NCBI RefSeq assembly: GCF_028679125.1
Contig: NZ_JAJRCG010000023.1
Location: forward strand, 1-43,586
Source of the DNA: Methanoregula sp.
GTDB taxonomy: Archaea; Halobacteriota; Methanomicrobia; Methanomicrobiales; Methanospirillaceae
Length of the DNA stretch: 43,586 nucleotides
Direction of reading: 5' to 3'
Positions within the stretch are counted from its first letter, which is position 1; the number at the start of each line of letters is the position of its first letter. Positions 23,332 to 32,092 of this stretch are shown piece after piece. A program made the position numbers and the translations under genes. The notes beneath the pieces are model-generated. The model did not search any database, had not been told where the DNA came from, and worked only from the letters and a program-made list of their open reading frames with translations.

Positions 23332-25800
23332 TTACCCGGTGTGATTCCGTCCTGTAAACCGGTACATCCCTTTCGGCACCGTGATCTCGAACCGTGCACC
23401 GAACCCGAACGTTCCGGTCTCGGCAATGGTAATGCCCGTGATCCCGAGGATCTCCTGCGAGAGGAAGAGCCCAAGACCGGTGTTGTGGCCAAATCCCTGC
23501 TGGAAGATCTGTGTCTTAATCTCCGGCGGGACGCCCGGCCCGTCATCCTCGCAGGAGATCACGAGCCCATCCCCGGTCTCGCGAGCAGAGAACCTGATCT
23601 CCGACAGGTGCTCCCCGCCATACCTGATCGCATTGTCGAGCAGGTTGAAGAAGACCTTTTCAAGGAGCGGGTCGGCAAAGATCTCGAGATCGGAAAATCC
23701 GGTATTCACATTCACCTTGCCTGCGATGAGCGAACGCGTAATGCCGGTAATGGTGGCATTCACGTTGTGCCAGACCGGGGTCTGAACGCCCAGTTCCTGG
23801 TAATCCCGGGTGAAATTGATCTCCCGGTTGATAATCGCGGCTATCTGCTGTTCCTTGGTGATAAAATCCTTCAGGGTATCGTTGTCTGCATAATCGAGGG
23901 AGAGATCGAGATACGTTGCAAGAGCGGTGAGCTGGTTGAGGATGTCGTGCCGGGTGATGGTCGAGAGCAGGTTGAGTTTCTTGTTCACATTGAAGAGGGC
24001 ATCCTCCGCTTTCTTGCGATCGGTGATATCCGTCGCGATCTCAAGGCGTACGAGCCTGCCGTCGGTCCACCGGATCGCCCGATCCCGGCACTCGTACCAT
24101 CGTGAGGTTACCCGGTTCTGGTACTCCCAGACCAGCACGTCTGTTGGATTCCCGGTGTCATCCACAAGTTTGTTGTTGGTACAGAAGGAGCATGGCCCGG
24201 TCTGCCCGTCCTGGATGGTTTTCCAGCACTCTTTTCCGATAATGTCTCCCCAGACGTGCCGTCCGCGCTGGTTCAGGAAGAGGACCTCGCAGCTCTGCAT
24301 GTCGGCAACATAGACCAGCGCATCAAGGCTGTCCATGACGGTCCGGAAGCGCACATTCGATGCCTGCACCGCTTCTTCTGCCCGTTTGCGCTTCGTGATG
24401 TCCCGAGAGATCCCCATGACGCCGGTGATGGTGTTGTTCCGGTCCCGGATCGGGACAAGGAGGGTGTCCTGCCAGTTCTCACCGGTGGGAAGCGGGAGGC
24501 TGCTCTCGATCTTGAGCGGCAGGCCGGTTGAAAGGACGCGTCGGATACTCTCCCTTTGGTGCTCCCCCGTGTCACCTGAGAACAGGGTGGAACGCGGCGT
24601 CCCTACGAGTTCTGCCCGGGAATGCCCGACCGAGTCTGCCGCAAACGTGTTGACGTACACGATCCTGTCGTCCCTGTCGATAATGAAGATGAAGTCCCGG
24701 GCCGACTCGGCCAGTGTGCGGTACCGCTCTTCGCTCTCAGAAAGCCGCTCCCGGGACTCCGCGAGCTGGGCAAAGACCGGGTCAATTGCCATGGCGAGCT
24801 GTGAGATCTCATCCTCCCCGTTTTGTGCTGACGGTACCGTACTATCCCCGGCACTCTTCCTGGCCCTCACCGTCCTGATGATGCTGTTGAGCCGCGAGAG
24901 GATGATCCGGTCCACAAAGAGCAGGATACATAGAATGATGAAGACACCGGCCACTGCAAGGCTTGAGAGGAAGGTGACGATACCGGCCATGCCGGTGTTG
25001 TAAATATTACGGGGTTCTGACACCCGGAGGTAATACCTGTTGGGAGTGTTTGTGTCATCGAGCGGGACATATCCAGAGATATTCCCGTTGTTATCGGCCC
25101 GTATCTCGCCCGGGCGGCCGGATGAGAACCGGGATACAGCACCGGCAAAGGGTGTGCTGTCCTGAAGATCCTCTGAAGGAACGATGGTGATGGTATAGCC
25201 TTCCCTCTCGGAGAGGCCTGCAAGGTACCGGTTGTCCAGCCTGCGGACGAGGTGGAGGCTTCCTGTGGCCGGGCCTTCAAAATCATCGGTAAGGATGGGA
25301 TGGGAAGCCATGAAGACCGGCCCGTTCGTTGTATCGGTGATCGCGACCGTCCCGTTCTCTGCTCCGGTGAAGTTGGTTACCCTGACGATATCCGTGATAT
25401 CAGCGATAAGTGCATCTGGTACCGGTGAGAGTTCATTCGCCGTGGCATTGTACTGGACGGTGTAGATGAGGTGGCCTGATTTGTCGTAAATGAAGACATA
25501 GTCCATCGAGAACCGCGAGAAGAAGTCCGTTCCCATGTTCTGGCCGACCCAGCCCGGATTCTCTCCCTGCGCAAACCGGTAGGTTTCAGTCCAGGCAGAG
25601 TAGTCCCGTGCTGTGGAATAGGCGGTTCTCATGTCGATCTCCATTGCTTTCAGCGTGGATCCGACTGCGTGTCCCACCTCATAATTTTCCAGGTGTTGGT
25701 AACTGGACTCCATGGAGATGGCAGAAAAGATGGCGACCAGTGCAAATGCTATAGTGAGGGTGATCCCGATACCAAGCAGCAGTTTAGTCCTGAGATCCAT
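23332..25800 (-). CDS. Membrane PAS sensor histidine kinase with CHASE4-like domain
   Basis: An 822-residue kinase. A first membrane helix (6-28) is followed by an extracellular CHASE4-like sensor (about 30-270, with DYSAWTETY), a second helix (272-296) and a HAMP-like linker. Two PAS domains come next (about 355-480 and 485-600); the second has a Cys pair, PCSFC. The phospho-acceptor is H618 in TRHDILNQL, the methanogen-type H-box. The ATPase domain has an N-box (LLDNAIRYGG, near 720), G1 (DDGPGVPP, near 752) and G2 (GLGLFLS, near 773). No response regulator is adjacent. The signal is unknown. Its C-terminal 30 residues closely match those of both kinases at 36-41 kb. Confidence 0.92.
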   Translation of the reverse strand: MDLRTKLLLGIGITLTIAFALVAIFSAISMESSYQHLENYEVGHAVGSTLKAMEIDMRTAYSTARDYSAWTETYRFAQGENPGWVGQNMGTDFFSRFSMDYVFIYDKSGHLIYTVQYNATANELSPVPDALIADITDIVRVTNFTGAENGTVAITDTTNGPVFMASHPILTDDFEGPATGSLHLVRRLDNRYLAGLSEREGYTITIVPSEDLQDSTPFAGAVSRFSSGRPGEIRADNNGNISGYVPLDDTNTPNRYYLRVSEPRNIYNTGMAGIVTFLSSLAVAGVFIILCILLFVDRIILSRLNSIIRTVRARKSAGDSTVPSAQNGEDEISQLAMAIDPVFAQLAESRERLSESEERYRTLAESARDFIFIIDRDDRIVYVNTFAADSVGHSRAELVGTPRSTLFSGDTGEHQRESIRRVLSTGLPLKIESSLPLPTGENWQDTLLVPIRDRNNTITGVMGISRDITKRKRAEEAVQASNVRFRTVMDSLDALVYVADMQSCEVLFLNQRGRHVWGDIIGKECWKTIQDGQTGPCSFCTNNKLVDDTGNPTDVLVWEYQNRVTSRWYECRDRAIRWTDGRLVRLEIATDITDRKKAEDALFNVNKKLNLLSTITRHDILNQLTALATYLDLSLDYADNDTLKDFITKEQQIAAIINREINFTRDYQELGVQTPVWHNVNATITGITRSLIAGKVNVNTGFSDLEIFADPLLEKVFFNLLDNAIRYGGEHLSEIRFSARETGDGLVISCEDDGPGVPPEIKTQIFQQGFGHNTGLGLFLSQEILGITGITIAETGTFGFGARFEITVPKGMYRFTGRNHTG

Positions 25801-25840
25801 TGGCTGGCCTTACCTGAACCGGACAAGTATGAATAGTGTA

Positions 25841-25864
25841 AATTTAAATATTGGTATTTATATC
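25841..25864. promoter_or_regulatory. Divergent AT-rich promoter block
   Basis: The divergent gap between the kinase and the transglutaminase gene has an AT island. TATTTATATC (25855-25864) can serve the + strand gene with a leader of about 120 bases. On the - strand, ATATTTAAATTT (25841-25852) gives a start near 25815 for the kinase. Assignment is by position. Confidence 0.45.
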
Positions 25865-26011
25865 TGGCGGGGAATTGCATGTCCTGGTGTCCGGCCATGG
25901 TTTAAAACCAATGAAAGGAATGATCCTGCTATGAGCCTGCCGCTTGGCACGAGGAATACCTGTATCTCCTGGCGATGCCAAAACGGATGCAGCACATGTG
26001 GAGCTGTCACT

Positions 26012-26608
26012 ATGGACAGGAACTATCTTGCACGCTATCTGGAACCCTCGCCAGTCATCGATTACCCTCATCCTGATGTTGCAAAAAAAGCCCGGGATCT
26101 TGCCGCAGGCTGCACTTCGGACCGGGAGATCGCGGAATGCTGTTTCCTCTTTGTCCGCGACGAGATCCTCCACAGCTGGGATCACAGGAAGAACCCGGTG
26201 ACCCTGAAGGCGTCAGACGTGCTCCGGTACCGGACCGGCTTCTGTTATGCCAAGAGTCACCTTCTTGCAGCGCTCCTCCGGGCAAACGGCATTCCCGCAG
26301 GGCTCTGTTACCAGCGCCTCGTGTCGGGAGAGTTCGGCCAGCCGTTCTTCCTGCACGGGCTCAACGCGATCTGGCTTGAAGGGTATGGCTGGTACCGGGC
26401 CGATGCCCGTGGCCTCAAGCCCGGGCACGATGCGGCGTTCACCCCTCCGGTGGAAGTCCTGCCCTATGTGGCACGGGTGGAAGGCGAGGCGGAACTCCCC
26501 GAGATCTGGGCAGAGCCCCTGCCGATCATTGTTGACGGGCTCACCCGGTATTCTGATATCGAAGCGGTGCGCAGACACCTGCCGGACATCGAGGTTGCGA
26601 AGATCTGA
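26012..26608 (+). CDS. Transglutaminase-like superfamily protein
   Basis: A 198-residue protein of the cysteine-protease-like transglutaminase fold. The catalytic triad is visible: C78 in TGFCYAKSHLL, H115 in FFLHGLNAIWL and D131 in WYRADARG. There is no signal peptide, so it should be cytosolic. Such small archaeal proteins may act as amidases or proteases; the substrate is unknown. The frame extends upstream to 25712, but the ATG at 26012 has GGAG eight bases ahead and starts with a normal N-terminus, whereas the upstream part overlaps the divergent promoter. A HEPN-like gene follows after 50 bases. Confidence 0.85.
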   Translation: MDRNYLARYLEPSPVIDYPHPDVAKKARDLAAGCTSDREIAECCFLFVRDEILHSWDHRKNPVTLKASDVLRYRTGFCYAKSHLLAALLRANGIPAGLCYQRLVSGEFGQPFFLHGLNAIWLEGYGWYRADARGLKPGHDAAFTPPVEVLPYVARVEGEAELPEIWAEPLPIIVDGLTRYSDIEAVRRHLPDIEVAKI

Positions 26609-26658
26609 ACCGCGGAGATCAGCATCCCCCACCCTTTTTACCCTCGCAGGAAAAATGC

Positions 26659-27405
26659 ATGGTACCTATGGACAAGATCCCCCTTGAGATGGAGGGCGAG
26701 GAATCGGCGATCCGGTTCCGGGACTGCTTCTCGGTCCGTTACCTCCAGTCTGCCGCGGTACTCTGCCGGCTCGGGTACGCTATCGAAGAGGCCGGCCGGG
26801 GGAACGGTAGACAATCCCCTGACCTCCTCATCCGTCACGAGGCCTTCATCCTCAACTCGGTCCTGTCAACTGTCGCGTTCCTTGAGTCCACCATCAACGA
26901 ACTCTATGCCGATGCTGCCGACGATGCCTATTTCTTTGCTGACGAGGAGCACGAGGCGCTGCTCAGGACAATAGGGGAGAAGTGGCGAAACGAGAAGAAC
27001 TTCGACCGGGCCCCGATGATCAGCAAGTACCAGAAGATCCTCACCATTGCGGGAAGATCACCCTTCGATGAAGGAGATCAGGCGTTTGCAAATGTAAAGA
27101 CCCTGATCGAGATCCGCAACCACCTCATGCATTACAAGCGGGAGTGGGTGGTGATCCGTGAAGGCGCTGCGGCGGGAGAAGGCGAAGAAACCATGGTGGA
27201 AAAGATCGAGAAACTTCTCAGGAAGAAATTTGCTGCCAACCCGTTCGCTGCAAAGAACCAGCCGTTCTTCCCGGATAAGTGCCTTGGGCATGGCTGTGCG
27301 GAATGGGCGATCATCAACAGTGTCATCGTGACCGATGAGTTCTACCGGCGCCTTGACCTGCCGGCGCCGTATGAAGGGATCCGGGACGAGCTGGCAACGC
27401 GATAG
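26659..27405 (+). CDS. Hypothetical protein with HEPN-type RNHxxH motif
   Basis: A 248-residue, mostly helical protein without signal or membrane helix. Residues about 55-165 contain two long helices, and the second ends with EIRNHLMHYKREW. The R153-N154-x3-H158 pattern is the Rx4-6H signature of HEPN ribonucleases, with the preferred polar residue after Arg. No nucleotidyltransferase (MNT) partner is adjacent. Residues 165-248 form a separate tail with CLGHGC. It may be an RNase, an inactive HEPN-fold protein, or an unrelated helical protein with a chance match. It follows the transglutaminase gene by 50 bases. An ATG at 26668 is an alternative start. Confidence 0.65.
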   Translation: MVPMDKIPLEMEGEESAIRFRDCFSVRYLQSAAVLCRLGYAIEEAGRGNGRQSPDLLIRHEAFILNSVLSTVAFLESTINELYADAADDAYFFADEEHEALLRTIGEKWRNEKNFDRAPMISKYQKILTIAGRSPFDEGDQAFANVKTLIEIRNHLMHYKREWVVIREGAAAGEGEETMVEKIEKLLRKKFAANPFAAKNQPFFPDKCLGHGCAEWAIINSVIVTDEFYRRLDLPAPYEGIRDELATR

Positions 27406-27551
27406 GTTTTCATGTTCCGGCACGATGAACGGAACCTCTCAACAATCCCGCCCCCCTCTTGTGCCAGAACAGGAAATACCGTACTTCGCAAACCGGGGAT
27501 CTCCCCCTTCTGTGAGAACTTTCCAGAGCGTCTGATCGCTGGAATACTATT

Positions 27552-27557
27552 AAAAAA
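27552..27557 (-). terminator. T-run terminator after the zinc-ribbon gene
   Basis: The - strand has TTTTTT 15 bases beyond the stop of the zinc-ribbon gene, at the end of the GTPase/zinc-ribbon unit. This is typical of archaeal termination. Confidence 0.5.
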
Positions 27558-27571
27558 GGGGATGGGATCTC

Positions 27572-27973
27572 TCACTTCTTCCGGCTTTTCTTCGTCTTCT
27601 TCTTTGACTCTTCATCTGACATCGACATCAGGTCGATGATATAGGAGCCTTCCTTGCCCACGCTGACAATCCGCTCGTCGGTCTGGGCCATCTTCTCGAG
27701 GTTCAGCTCATATGAGCCGGGCGCAACGATCCGGATCGTCTCGACCCGGTCGTACATCTCCACCTGCTTCTTCGCCGGGCCGCCAAGCTCAAGGACTTCC
27801 TGCTGGCTCTCCTCTGCTATCTCGTCGATCGTCTTCTCTTCGAGAACGTCCTTGTTGATCTCTGCTTCCTTGACGTAGAGGAACTTCTTGCCGCCGCAGC
27901 TCTCGCACCCTTTCAGGATCTCGGTTGACCCGTCCTTGTATTCCCGCCCGCATTTCGTGCACTTGTGCGGCAT
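27572..27973 (-). CDS. Zinc-ribbon protein, DUF2072-like (COG3364 / OapC-ArvC type)
   Basis: A 133-residue protein starting with a zinc ribbon: C5, C8, C23 and C26. An acidic helical segment follows (30-60), then a small beta-rich domain (GSYELNLEKMA, SYIIDLMSM) and a Lys-rich tail. The pattern matches a euryarchaeal family that I recall as DUF2072, often listed as OapC/ArvC family. Its molecular role is unknown; the ribbon and basic tail suggest nucleic acid or protein binding. It lies six bases downstream of an Era-like GTPase gene, the partner usually seen with this family, so the two probably work together. Confidence 0.82.
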   Translation of the reverse strand: MPHKCTKCGREYKDGSTEILKGCESCGGKKFLYVKEAEINKDVLEEKTIDEIAEESQQEVLELGGPAKKQVEMYDRVETIRIVAPGSYELNLEKMAQTDERIVSVGKEGSYIIDLMSMSDEESKKKTKKSRKK

Positions 27974-27979
27974 CGCCCT

Positions 27980-28633
27980 TCACCCGAAGTACTCGAGCAT
28001 CGTCTCGTAGAGGTCTTCAACATTCCGGCCTTCGAGCCCCGAGATCGCGACAACGGGGTGCTGGGGAAAGGCGCTGCGGATCCGTGCCGGCGCCGCGTCC
28101 GGCAGGTCGATCTTGTTGGCGACAATGATCACCGGCAGGTTCCGGGCCTCGATGATCCCGATCATCATGATATTGACCTGCATGAACGGATCGGTTGTCG
28201 AGTCCAGCATGTAGATAACGCCGTCGATATCCTCGCGGAGCCAGTGCATAGCCTCGGCGACACCTTCCGTTGCCTCGCGGGCCCGGATGATCGCCTCATC
28301 CTTCTCCATCCCGAACTCCAGGAACTCGTGGTAATCGATCTTGGTCGTGACACCGGGAGTATCGACGATATCCATGACAACGGTGTTCCCGTTCGCACCG
28401 GAGATGACGATATCCTCCTTCTTTCGTGCCCTCCGGGTCTCGTGTGGGATCTCACTCACCGGGCCGACCGCGTCACCGGTCCAGTCGCGGGCAATGCGGT
28501 TGGCGAGTGTTGTCTTCCCCGCATTCGGGGGACCGTAAATACCGATCCGGGTCCGCTTCTTCTTAAAAAACCGGTTAAGGAAATTGGAAAATTTCTTCTT
28601 TACCCTGCCAAAGGTCTGATAAAATATCTTCAC
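27980..28633 (-). CDS. Era-like GTP-binding protein
   Basis: A 217-residue small GTPase. After a basic amphipathic N-terminus (KKKFSNFLNRFFKKKR), G1 is GPPNAGKTT (34-42), G3 is DTPG (91-94), G4 is NKID (173-176) and G5 is ISG near 198. The switch region SEIPHETRRARKK is unusually basic. It belongs to an archaeal Era-like group distinct from bacterial Era because the KH domain is missing. The start is GTG at 28633 with AGGTGA six bases ahead. It is followed after six bases by its usual zinc-ribbon partner. I recall a DUF2073 gene often accompanying this pair elsewhere; none is seen here. Confidence 0.88.
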   Translation of the reverse strand: MKIFYQTFGRVKKKFSNFLNRFFKKKRTRIGIYGPPNAGKTTLANRIARDWTGDAVGPVSEIPHETRRARKKEDIVISGANGNTVVMDIVDTPGVTTKIDYHEFLEFGMEKDEAIIRAREATEGVAEAMHWLREDIDGVIYMLDSTTDPFMQVNIMMIGIIEARNLPVIIVANKIDLPDAAPARIRSAFPQHPVVAISGLEGRNVEDLYETMLEYFG

Positions 28634-28824
28634 TATTCACCTCGATGGGAATGCAATGTGGCCCGGATAATCCCGGCTCAATCGATTCACCATACTGCCT
28701 TAGTAATGTATTGAATACGCAGTTTATTATGTTTCTTATCCCTGAAGGTACACTCCCACGCCGGTAAGGGAACGTCGGGCTGCCTGAATATTACTGTCCC
28801 GCATGGATTGCCGGCACGGCCACA

Positions 28825-28838
28825 TTGTATTTATACAA
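28825..28838 (+). promoter_or_regulatory. TATA box/palindrome upstream of the CBS operon
   Basis: TTGTATTTATACAA contains an archaeal TATA box inside a 6+6 inverted repeat. Transcription would start near 28857, leaving a leader of about 40 bases with a full-strength AAGGAGGTGA site at 28883-28892 ahead of the first CBS gene. The symmetry could also let a repressor cover the TATA box. Confidence 0.55.
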
Positions 28839-28895
28839 GGGGAGGGGAGTATGCTAATTGTAATCATCAGCACAAGCACTTCAAGGAGGTGACTC

Positions 28896-29462
28896 ATGAA
28901 AAAGACAAACAACGCAATCCGGGTTGAGACCCATGTCCCCCTCAGGGAAGTGATGAAGAAAGACCCGATCATGATCGGCATTGATGCCACTGCAGCAAAA
29001 GCCGCAAAGGCGATGTGCACCGGAGAGGTCGGGAGCGTCATCATCCTCAAAAACATGAAGCCCATCGGCATCGTGACCGAGGAAGACCTTACCTGCAAGG
29101 TGGTGGCAAAAGATCTCAAACCGAGCACTGTACCGGTAATCGATATCATGAGCACGCCACTCATTACGGTGAGTGCGGAGAAGACTGTAGTGGACGCTGC
29201 CAAGATGATGGTGAAGCATAGGGTAAGGAGGCTTCCGGTCGTCGATACCAATAAGAAAGTTATCGGCATCGTGACCGTGCGGGATCTCCTTACCGTCTCC
29301 AACGAGCTCAACGAGCTCCTCACGGATGTTATCGAGATCAACCGCGAGGAGATCGTCGAGCAGGGCGTATGCGACCGCTGCAGCCAGATGTCTGATGACC
29401 TTAAGCGGGTGGACAGCGTTTTGCTCTGTCCCCAGTGCCGCGAGGAGGACAATATCAGATGA
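28896..29462 (+). CDS. Two-CBS-domain protein with C-terminal zinc ribbon
   Basis: A 188-residue protein with a CBS pair (about 14-70 and 78-138; DVMKK-like starts, GIVTEEDL and GIVTVRDLL ends). Residues 155-185 form a treble-clef or ribbon with C159, C162, C178 and C181. CBS pairs bind adenosine ligands such as AMP, ATP or SAM; the ribbon may bind nucleic acid or a protein. It has the strongest ribosome-binding site of the region (AAGGAGGTGA, four bases from the ATG). It is the first of five consecutive CBS genes, and its stop overlaps the next ATG by four bases. Confidence 0.92.
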   Translation: MKKTNNAIRVETHVPLREVMKKDPIMIGIDATAAKAAKAMCTGEVGSVIILKNMKPIGIVTEEDLTCKVVAKDLKPSTVPVIDIMSTPLITVSAEKTVVDAAKMMVKHRVRRLPVVDTNKKVIGIVTVRDLLTVSNELNELLTDVIEINREEIVEQGVCDRCSQMSDDLKRVDSVLLCPQCREEDNIR

Positions 29463-30208
29463 AGACAGCACAGGATTTCATCGTAGAGATCCCTGTGCTG
29501 AAACCAAGTGACCAGATAACCAAGGCACGGCAGATTCTACGAGATGACCGGTTCCGGGAAGTCTATGTCGTGGACGCAAAGAAGAAGCTCCTCGGCTATA
29601 TCGATATCACGGATGGCCTGCGGGTGACCGCAACCAAATCGAACGTGACTGTGGAGGGATTTGTCCGGGAAGCGCCCGTGGCACATCCCCCCGATGCGAT
29701 CGAGCAGGTGGCAGGAACGATACGACAGTTCCATACGGACAGCGTGGCAGTAGTCGACGACAGATCGCACGTGGTCGGCGGGGTCCTCATAGCTGACCTC
29801 TTCCCGGTGATCATATCGCGGAACGAGCTGCACGGCCCCGTATCCCGGTTCATGTCCCGCAAGATTGTCTCAGCAACACCGGACGATGATATCCAGAAGG
29901 TGTACACGATGATCATGGAGAGCGGCTTTGCAGCCTTCCCGGTTGTCGGGAAGAAGCGCCTCGCAGGGATCATCTCCCGGCGCGACCTCATCAGCAGCAG
30001 GCGGGTGAGATCGGCACTTGCGCAGCACACCCATACCCCTGTCGGGGACGTGATGACCACGGATGTTGTCACGATCGCCCCGGATGAGCCGATCAGCGCT
30101 GCGGCAGAACTGATCGTCCGCCATGATGTCAGCATCCTGCCGGTGGTGGACGGGGAACACCTTGTCGGTGTTGTCAACCGCCACGATGTCCTTACAGCAC
30201 TCGCATGA
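29459..30208 (+). CDS. Four-CBS-domain protein (CBS operon gene 2)
   Basis: A 249-residue protein made only of four CBS motifs, at about 1-56, 60-118, 122-180 and 190-248. The last two are the most regular (FMSRKIVSATPDDDI...GIISRRDL and VMTTDVVTIAPDEPI...GVVNRHDV). The first lacks the usual MT start and is more divergent. Two Bateman modules would give a disc able to bind up to four nucleotides. There is no catalytic domain. The ATG overlaps the previous stop by four bases. A longer frame from 29435 exists but is less likely because it overlaps the zinc-ribbon codons. Confidence 0.92.
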   Translation: MKTAQDFIVEIPVLKPSDQITKARQILRDDRFREVYVVDAKKKLLGYIDITDGLRVTATKSNVTVEGFVREAPVAHPPDAIEQVAGTIRQFHTDSVAVVDDRSHVVGGVLIADLFPVIISRNELHGPVSRFMSRKIVSATPDDDIQKVYTMIMESGFAAFPVVGKKRLAGIISRRDLISSRRVRSALAQHTHTPVGDVMTTDVVTIAPDEPISAAAELIVRHDVSILPVVDGEHLVGVVNRHDVLTALA

Positions 30209-30305
30209 AGGCATTACACAGGAAGACACGAGGAAAAACCAGGAATATGCCGGGGCGAAGATGTCCCGGGAACCAAAAGGAAAACACCAGAAACGGAGGG
30301 CATTA

Positions 30306-31247
30306 ATGCACCAGAACGGCCGGATTGCCAAACAGGGCGACCGGCTCTTAAAAATGCCAGGGACCCTCGACCGGGGCCCGGTGGAGTTCAAGTCCCATAT
30401 AGCAGAACAGGCCGGGGAGATCATGGCGATTGCTACCCGCGACGTCGTATCGGCACCGCCGACGCAGAGTATCCTGGCGGCCGTGGAGCAGATGACGAAG
30501 TGCGGGTTCCGCCGGCTTCCTATCACCGATGCCGGCACCGGCACGCTGCGGGGGATCATCACCTCGGGGGATATCATCAATTTCATGGGGGGCGGGGACA
30601 AGTACAAGCTTGTCGAGGTCAGGCACAACGGCAACCTGATCGCCGCGGTCAATGAACCTGTCCGATCGATCATGACGCAGCAGGTAGAGACGCTTCATAC
30701 TGACGCCCGCATCCGTGATGCCATTGACGTGATCGTCAGTAAAAAGATCGGCGGGTTGCCGGTGGTTGACAAGGACGGGATCCTTGCCGGGATCGTTACG
30801 GAACGCGACGTCCTGGGGGTGCTCGCCGCAGAGCACAGTGCGCTGCGGGTCGAGGACGCGATGAGTTCGGATCTCCGGGTCACCGCCCCGGACTTCCCGA
30901 TTGCCTCGGTCACCCGCGACCTGACCCGGCACCATTTCCGGCGCTTACCGGTGGTGAGCGATGACGTCCTGTACGGGATTGTCACGGCAACGGATATCAT
31001 GCGGTATCTCGGGAGCCGCGAAGCCTTCTCCCGCATGACGACCGGCAATGTCGCGGAAGTGACCGGCCTTCCGGTCCGGACGCTTGTGGCAGGCGAGCTC
31101 TTCACGACGACCCCCGAGAAGACCATCAACGAGGCGGCCCGGGAGATGCTCACCCGGAACATCGGGGCCCTGCCGGTGATCGAGGATTCGCGCCTGATCG
31201 GACTTGTCACCGAGTTCGATCTCGTGCGGGAGTTTGCAGGAGGGTAA
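30306..31247 (+). CDS. Four-CBS-domain protein (CBS operon gene 3)
   Basis: A 313-residue protein with a basic N-terminal extension (about 40 residues) followed by four CBS motifs at about 42-100, 120-175, 180-240 and 248-310. Typical blocks are GIITSGDIINF, GIVTERDVL, GIVTATDIM and GLVTEFDLV. The ATG at 30306 is chosen because GGAGGG lies five to ten bases upstream; ATG 30261 would add 15 basic residues. It follows gene 2 after 97 bases, the only large gap in the operon, and precedes gene 4 by five bases. The basic extension could bind nucleic acid or acidic protein surfaces; this is inference. Confidence 0.9.
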   Translation: MHQNGRIAKQGDRLLKMPGTLDRGPVEFKSHIAEQAGEIMAIATRDVVSAPPTQSILAAVEQMTKCGFRRLPITDAGTGTLRGIITSGDIINFMGGGDKYKLVEVRHNGNLIAAVNEPVRSIMTQQVETLHTDARIRDAIDVIVSKKIGGLPVVDKDGILAGIVTERDVLGVLAAEHSALRVEDAMSSDLRVTAPDFPIASVTRDLTRHHFRRLPVVSDDVLYGIVTATDIMRYLGSREAFSRMTTGNVAEVTGLPVRTLVAGELFTTTPEKTINEAAREMLTRNIGALPVIEDSRLIGLVTEFDLVREFAGG

Positions 31248-31252
31248 GAGCA

Positions 31253-32092
31253 ATGTATGCCCGCGATGTGATGACCGCAACTGTCTTTGTCGTGGATCCG
31301 AATGCTACGGTTGCGCATGCCCGGAACCTGATGGTCCGGCACCATATCTCCCGTCTCCCGGTCATGGAAGACGGGAAGCTTGCCGGTATCATCACCAAAA
31401 AGGACATCGCCTACCGGATGCGGCAGGCAGAGCCGGCCTGGCGCCGCCGCCCCCTGGACCGGATCCCGGTGGGGGCGCTCATGACGGAGATCCCTCTCGT
31501 GGTCGCACCTGACACCAGTGTGCGGGAGATTGCACGGATGTTCGTTGACAAGAACATTAGCAGTGTCCCCGTTGTGGATGAAGGTGTAGTGAGGGGTATC
31601 GTGACCAAGACCGATCTGATGAAATCCGCCCTTGTCCGGGCATTGACCTGCCCGGCCGGGGACGTGATGGAGGATGTAGCAACGGTCAGCCGCTACCACT
31701 CGCTCGACCACGTGGTCGGCGTGATGCGCGAACGCAATGACAAGGTGCTGGTGACGGACGATGACGGTACCCCTGCCGGTATCATCACCGAGACGAACCT
31801 GGCATTCTACGAAGACGAACCAAAGATATCGGGTGTGGTTGAAAAAGACATAGCCATACGAAGACGCGAAACGGCGGACGGGCCGGGCGGGCAGAACCTG
31901 ATGGTGATCCCCCCGGTAGCCGCAGAAGACCTGATGACGAGTCCCGTGATCACGGTCCACGCGGAGACACTGCTTCCGGACGCCATTGCACTGATGGAGA
32001 GACACCATGTCAACAGCCTTGTTGTCATGGACGAGAGCACGATAGTGGGGATACTAAAACGCGACGATATCATAAAGGAAGTGGCGAAATGA
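31253..32092 (+). CDS. Four-CBS-domain protein (CBS operon gene 4)
   Basis: A 279-residue protein consisting of four CBS motifs at about 1-55, 72-128, 132-188 and 220-278. The first two and the fourth are canonical (YARDVMTA...GIITKKDI; GALMTEIP...GIVTKTDL; EDLMTSPVITV...GILKRDDI). The third ends GIITETNL and the loop after it (about 190-218) carries an Arg/Gly-rich stretch. No enzyme or channel domain is attached. The ATG has GGAGGG ten bases upstream, and the stop overlaps the next start by four bases, so genes 4 and 5 are translationally coupled. Confidence 0.92.
   Translation: MYARDVMTATVFVVDPNATVAHARNLMVRHHISRLPVMEDGKLAGIITKKDIAYRMRQAEPAWRRRPLDRIPVGALMTEIPLVVAPDTSVREIARMFVDKNISSVPVVDEGVVRGIVTKTDLMKSALVRALTCPAGDVMEDVATVSRYHSLDHVVGVMRERNDKVLVTDDDGTPAGIITETNLAFYEDEPKISGVVEKDIAIRRRETADGPGGQNLMVIPPVAAEDLMTSPVITVHAETLLPDAIALMERHHVNSLVVMDESTIVGILKRDDIIKEVAK

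Noticed and set aside
25712..26011. N-terminal extension of the transglutaminase-like protein
   Set aside because: The 100 extra codons overlap the divergent kinase gene and the AT-rich promoter; ATG 26012 has a good ribosome-binding site.
28639..28820. Search for a riboswitch or small RNA ahead of the CBS operon
   Set aside because: Apart from the TATA palindrome and the ribosome-binding site no stable conserved-looking fold was found by eye.
30695..32008. A 437-codon - strand frame opposite the CBS genes
   Set aside because: It crosses three CBS gene boundaries and is His/Arg-rich, as expected for a shadow.
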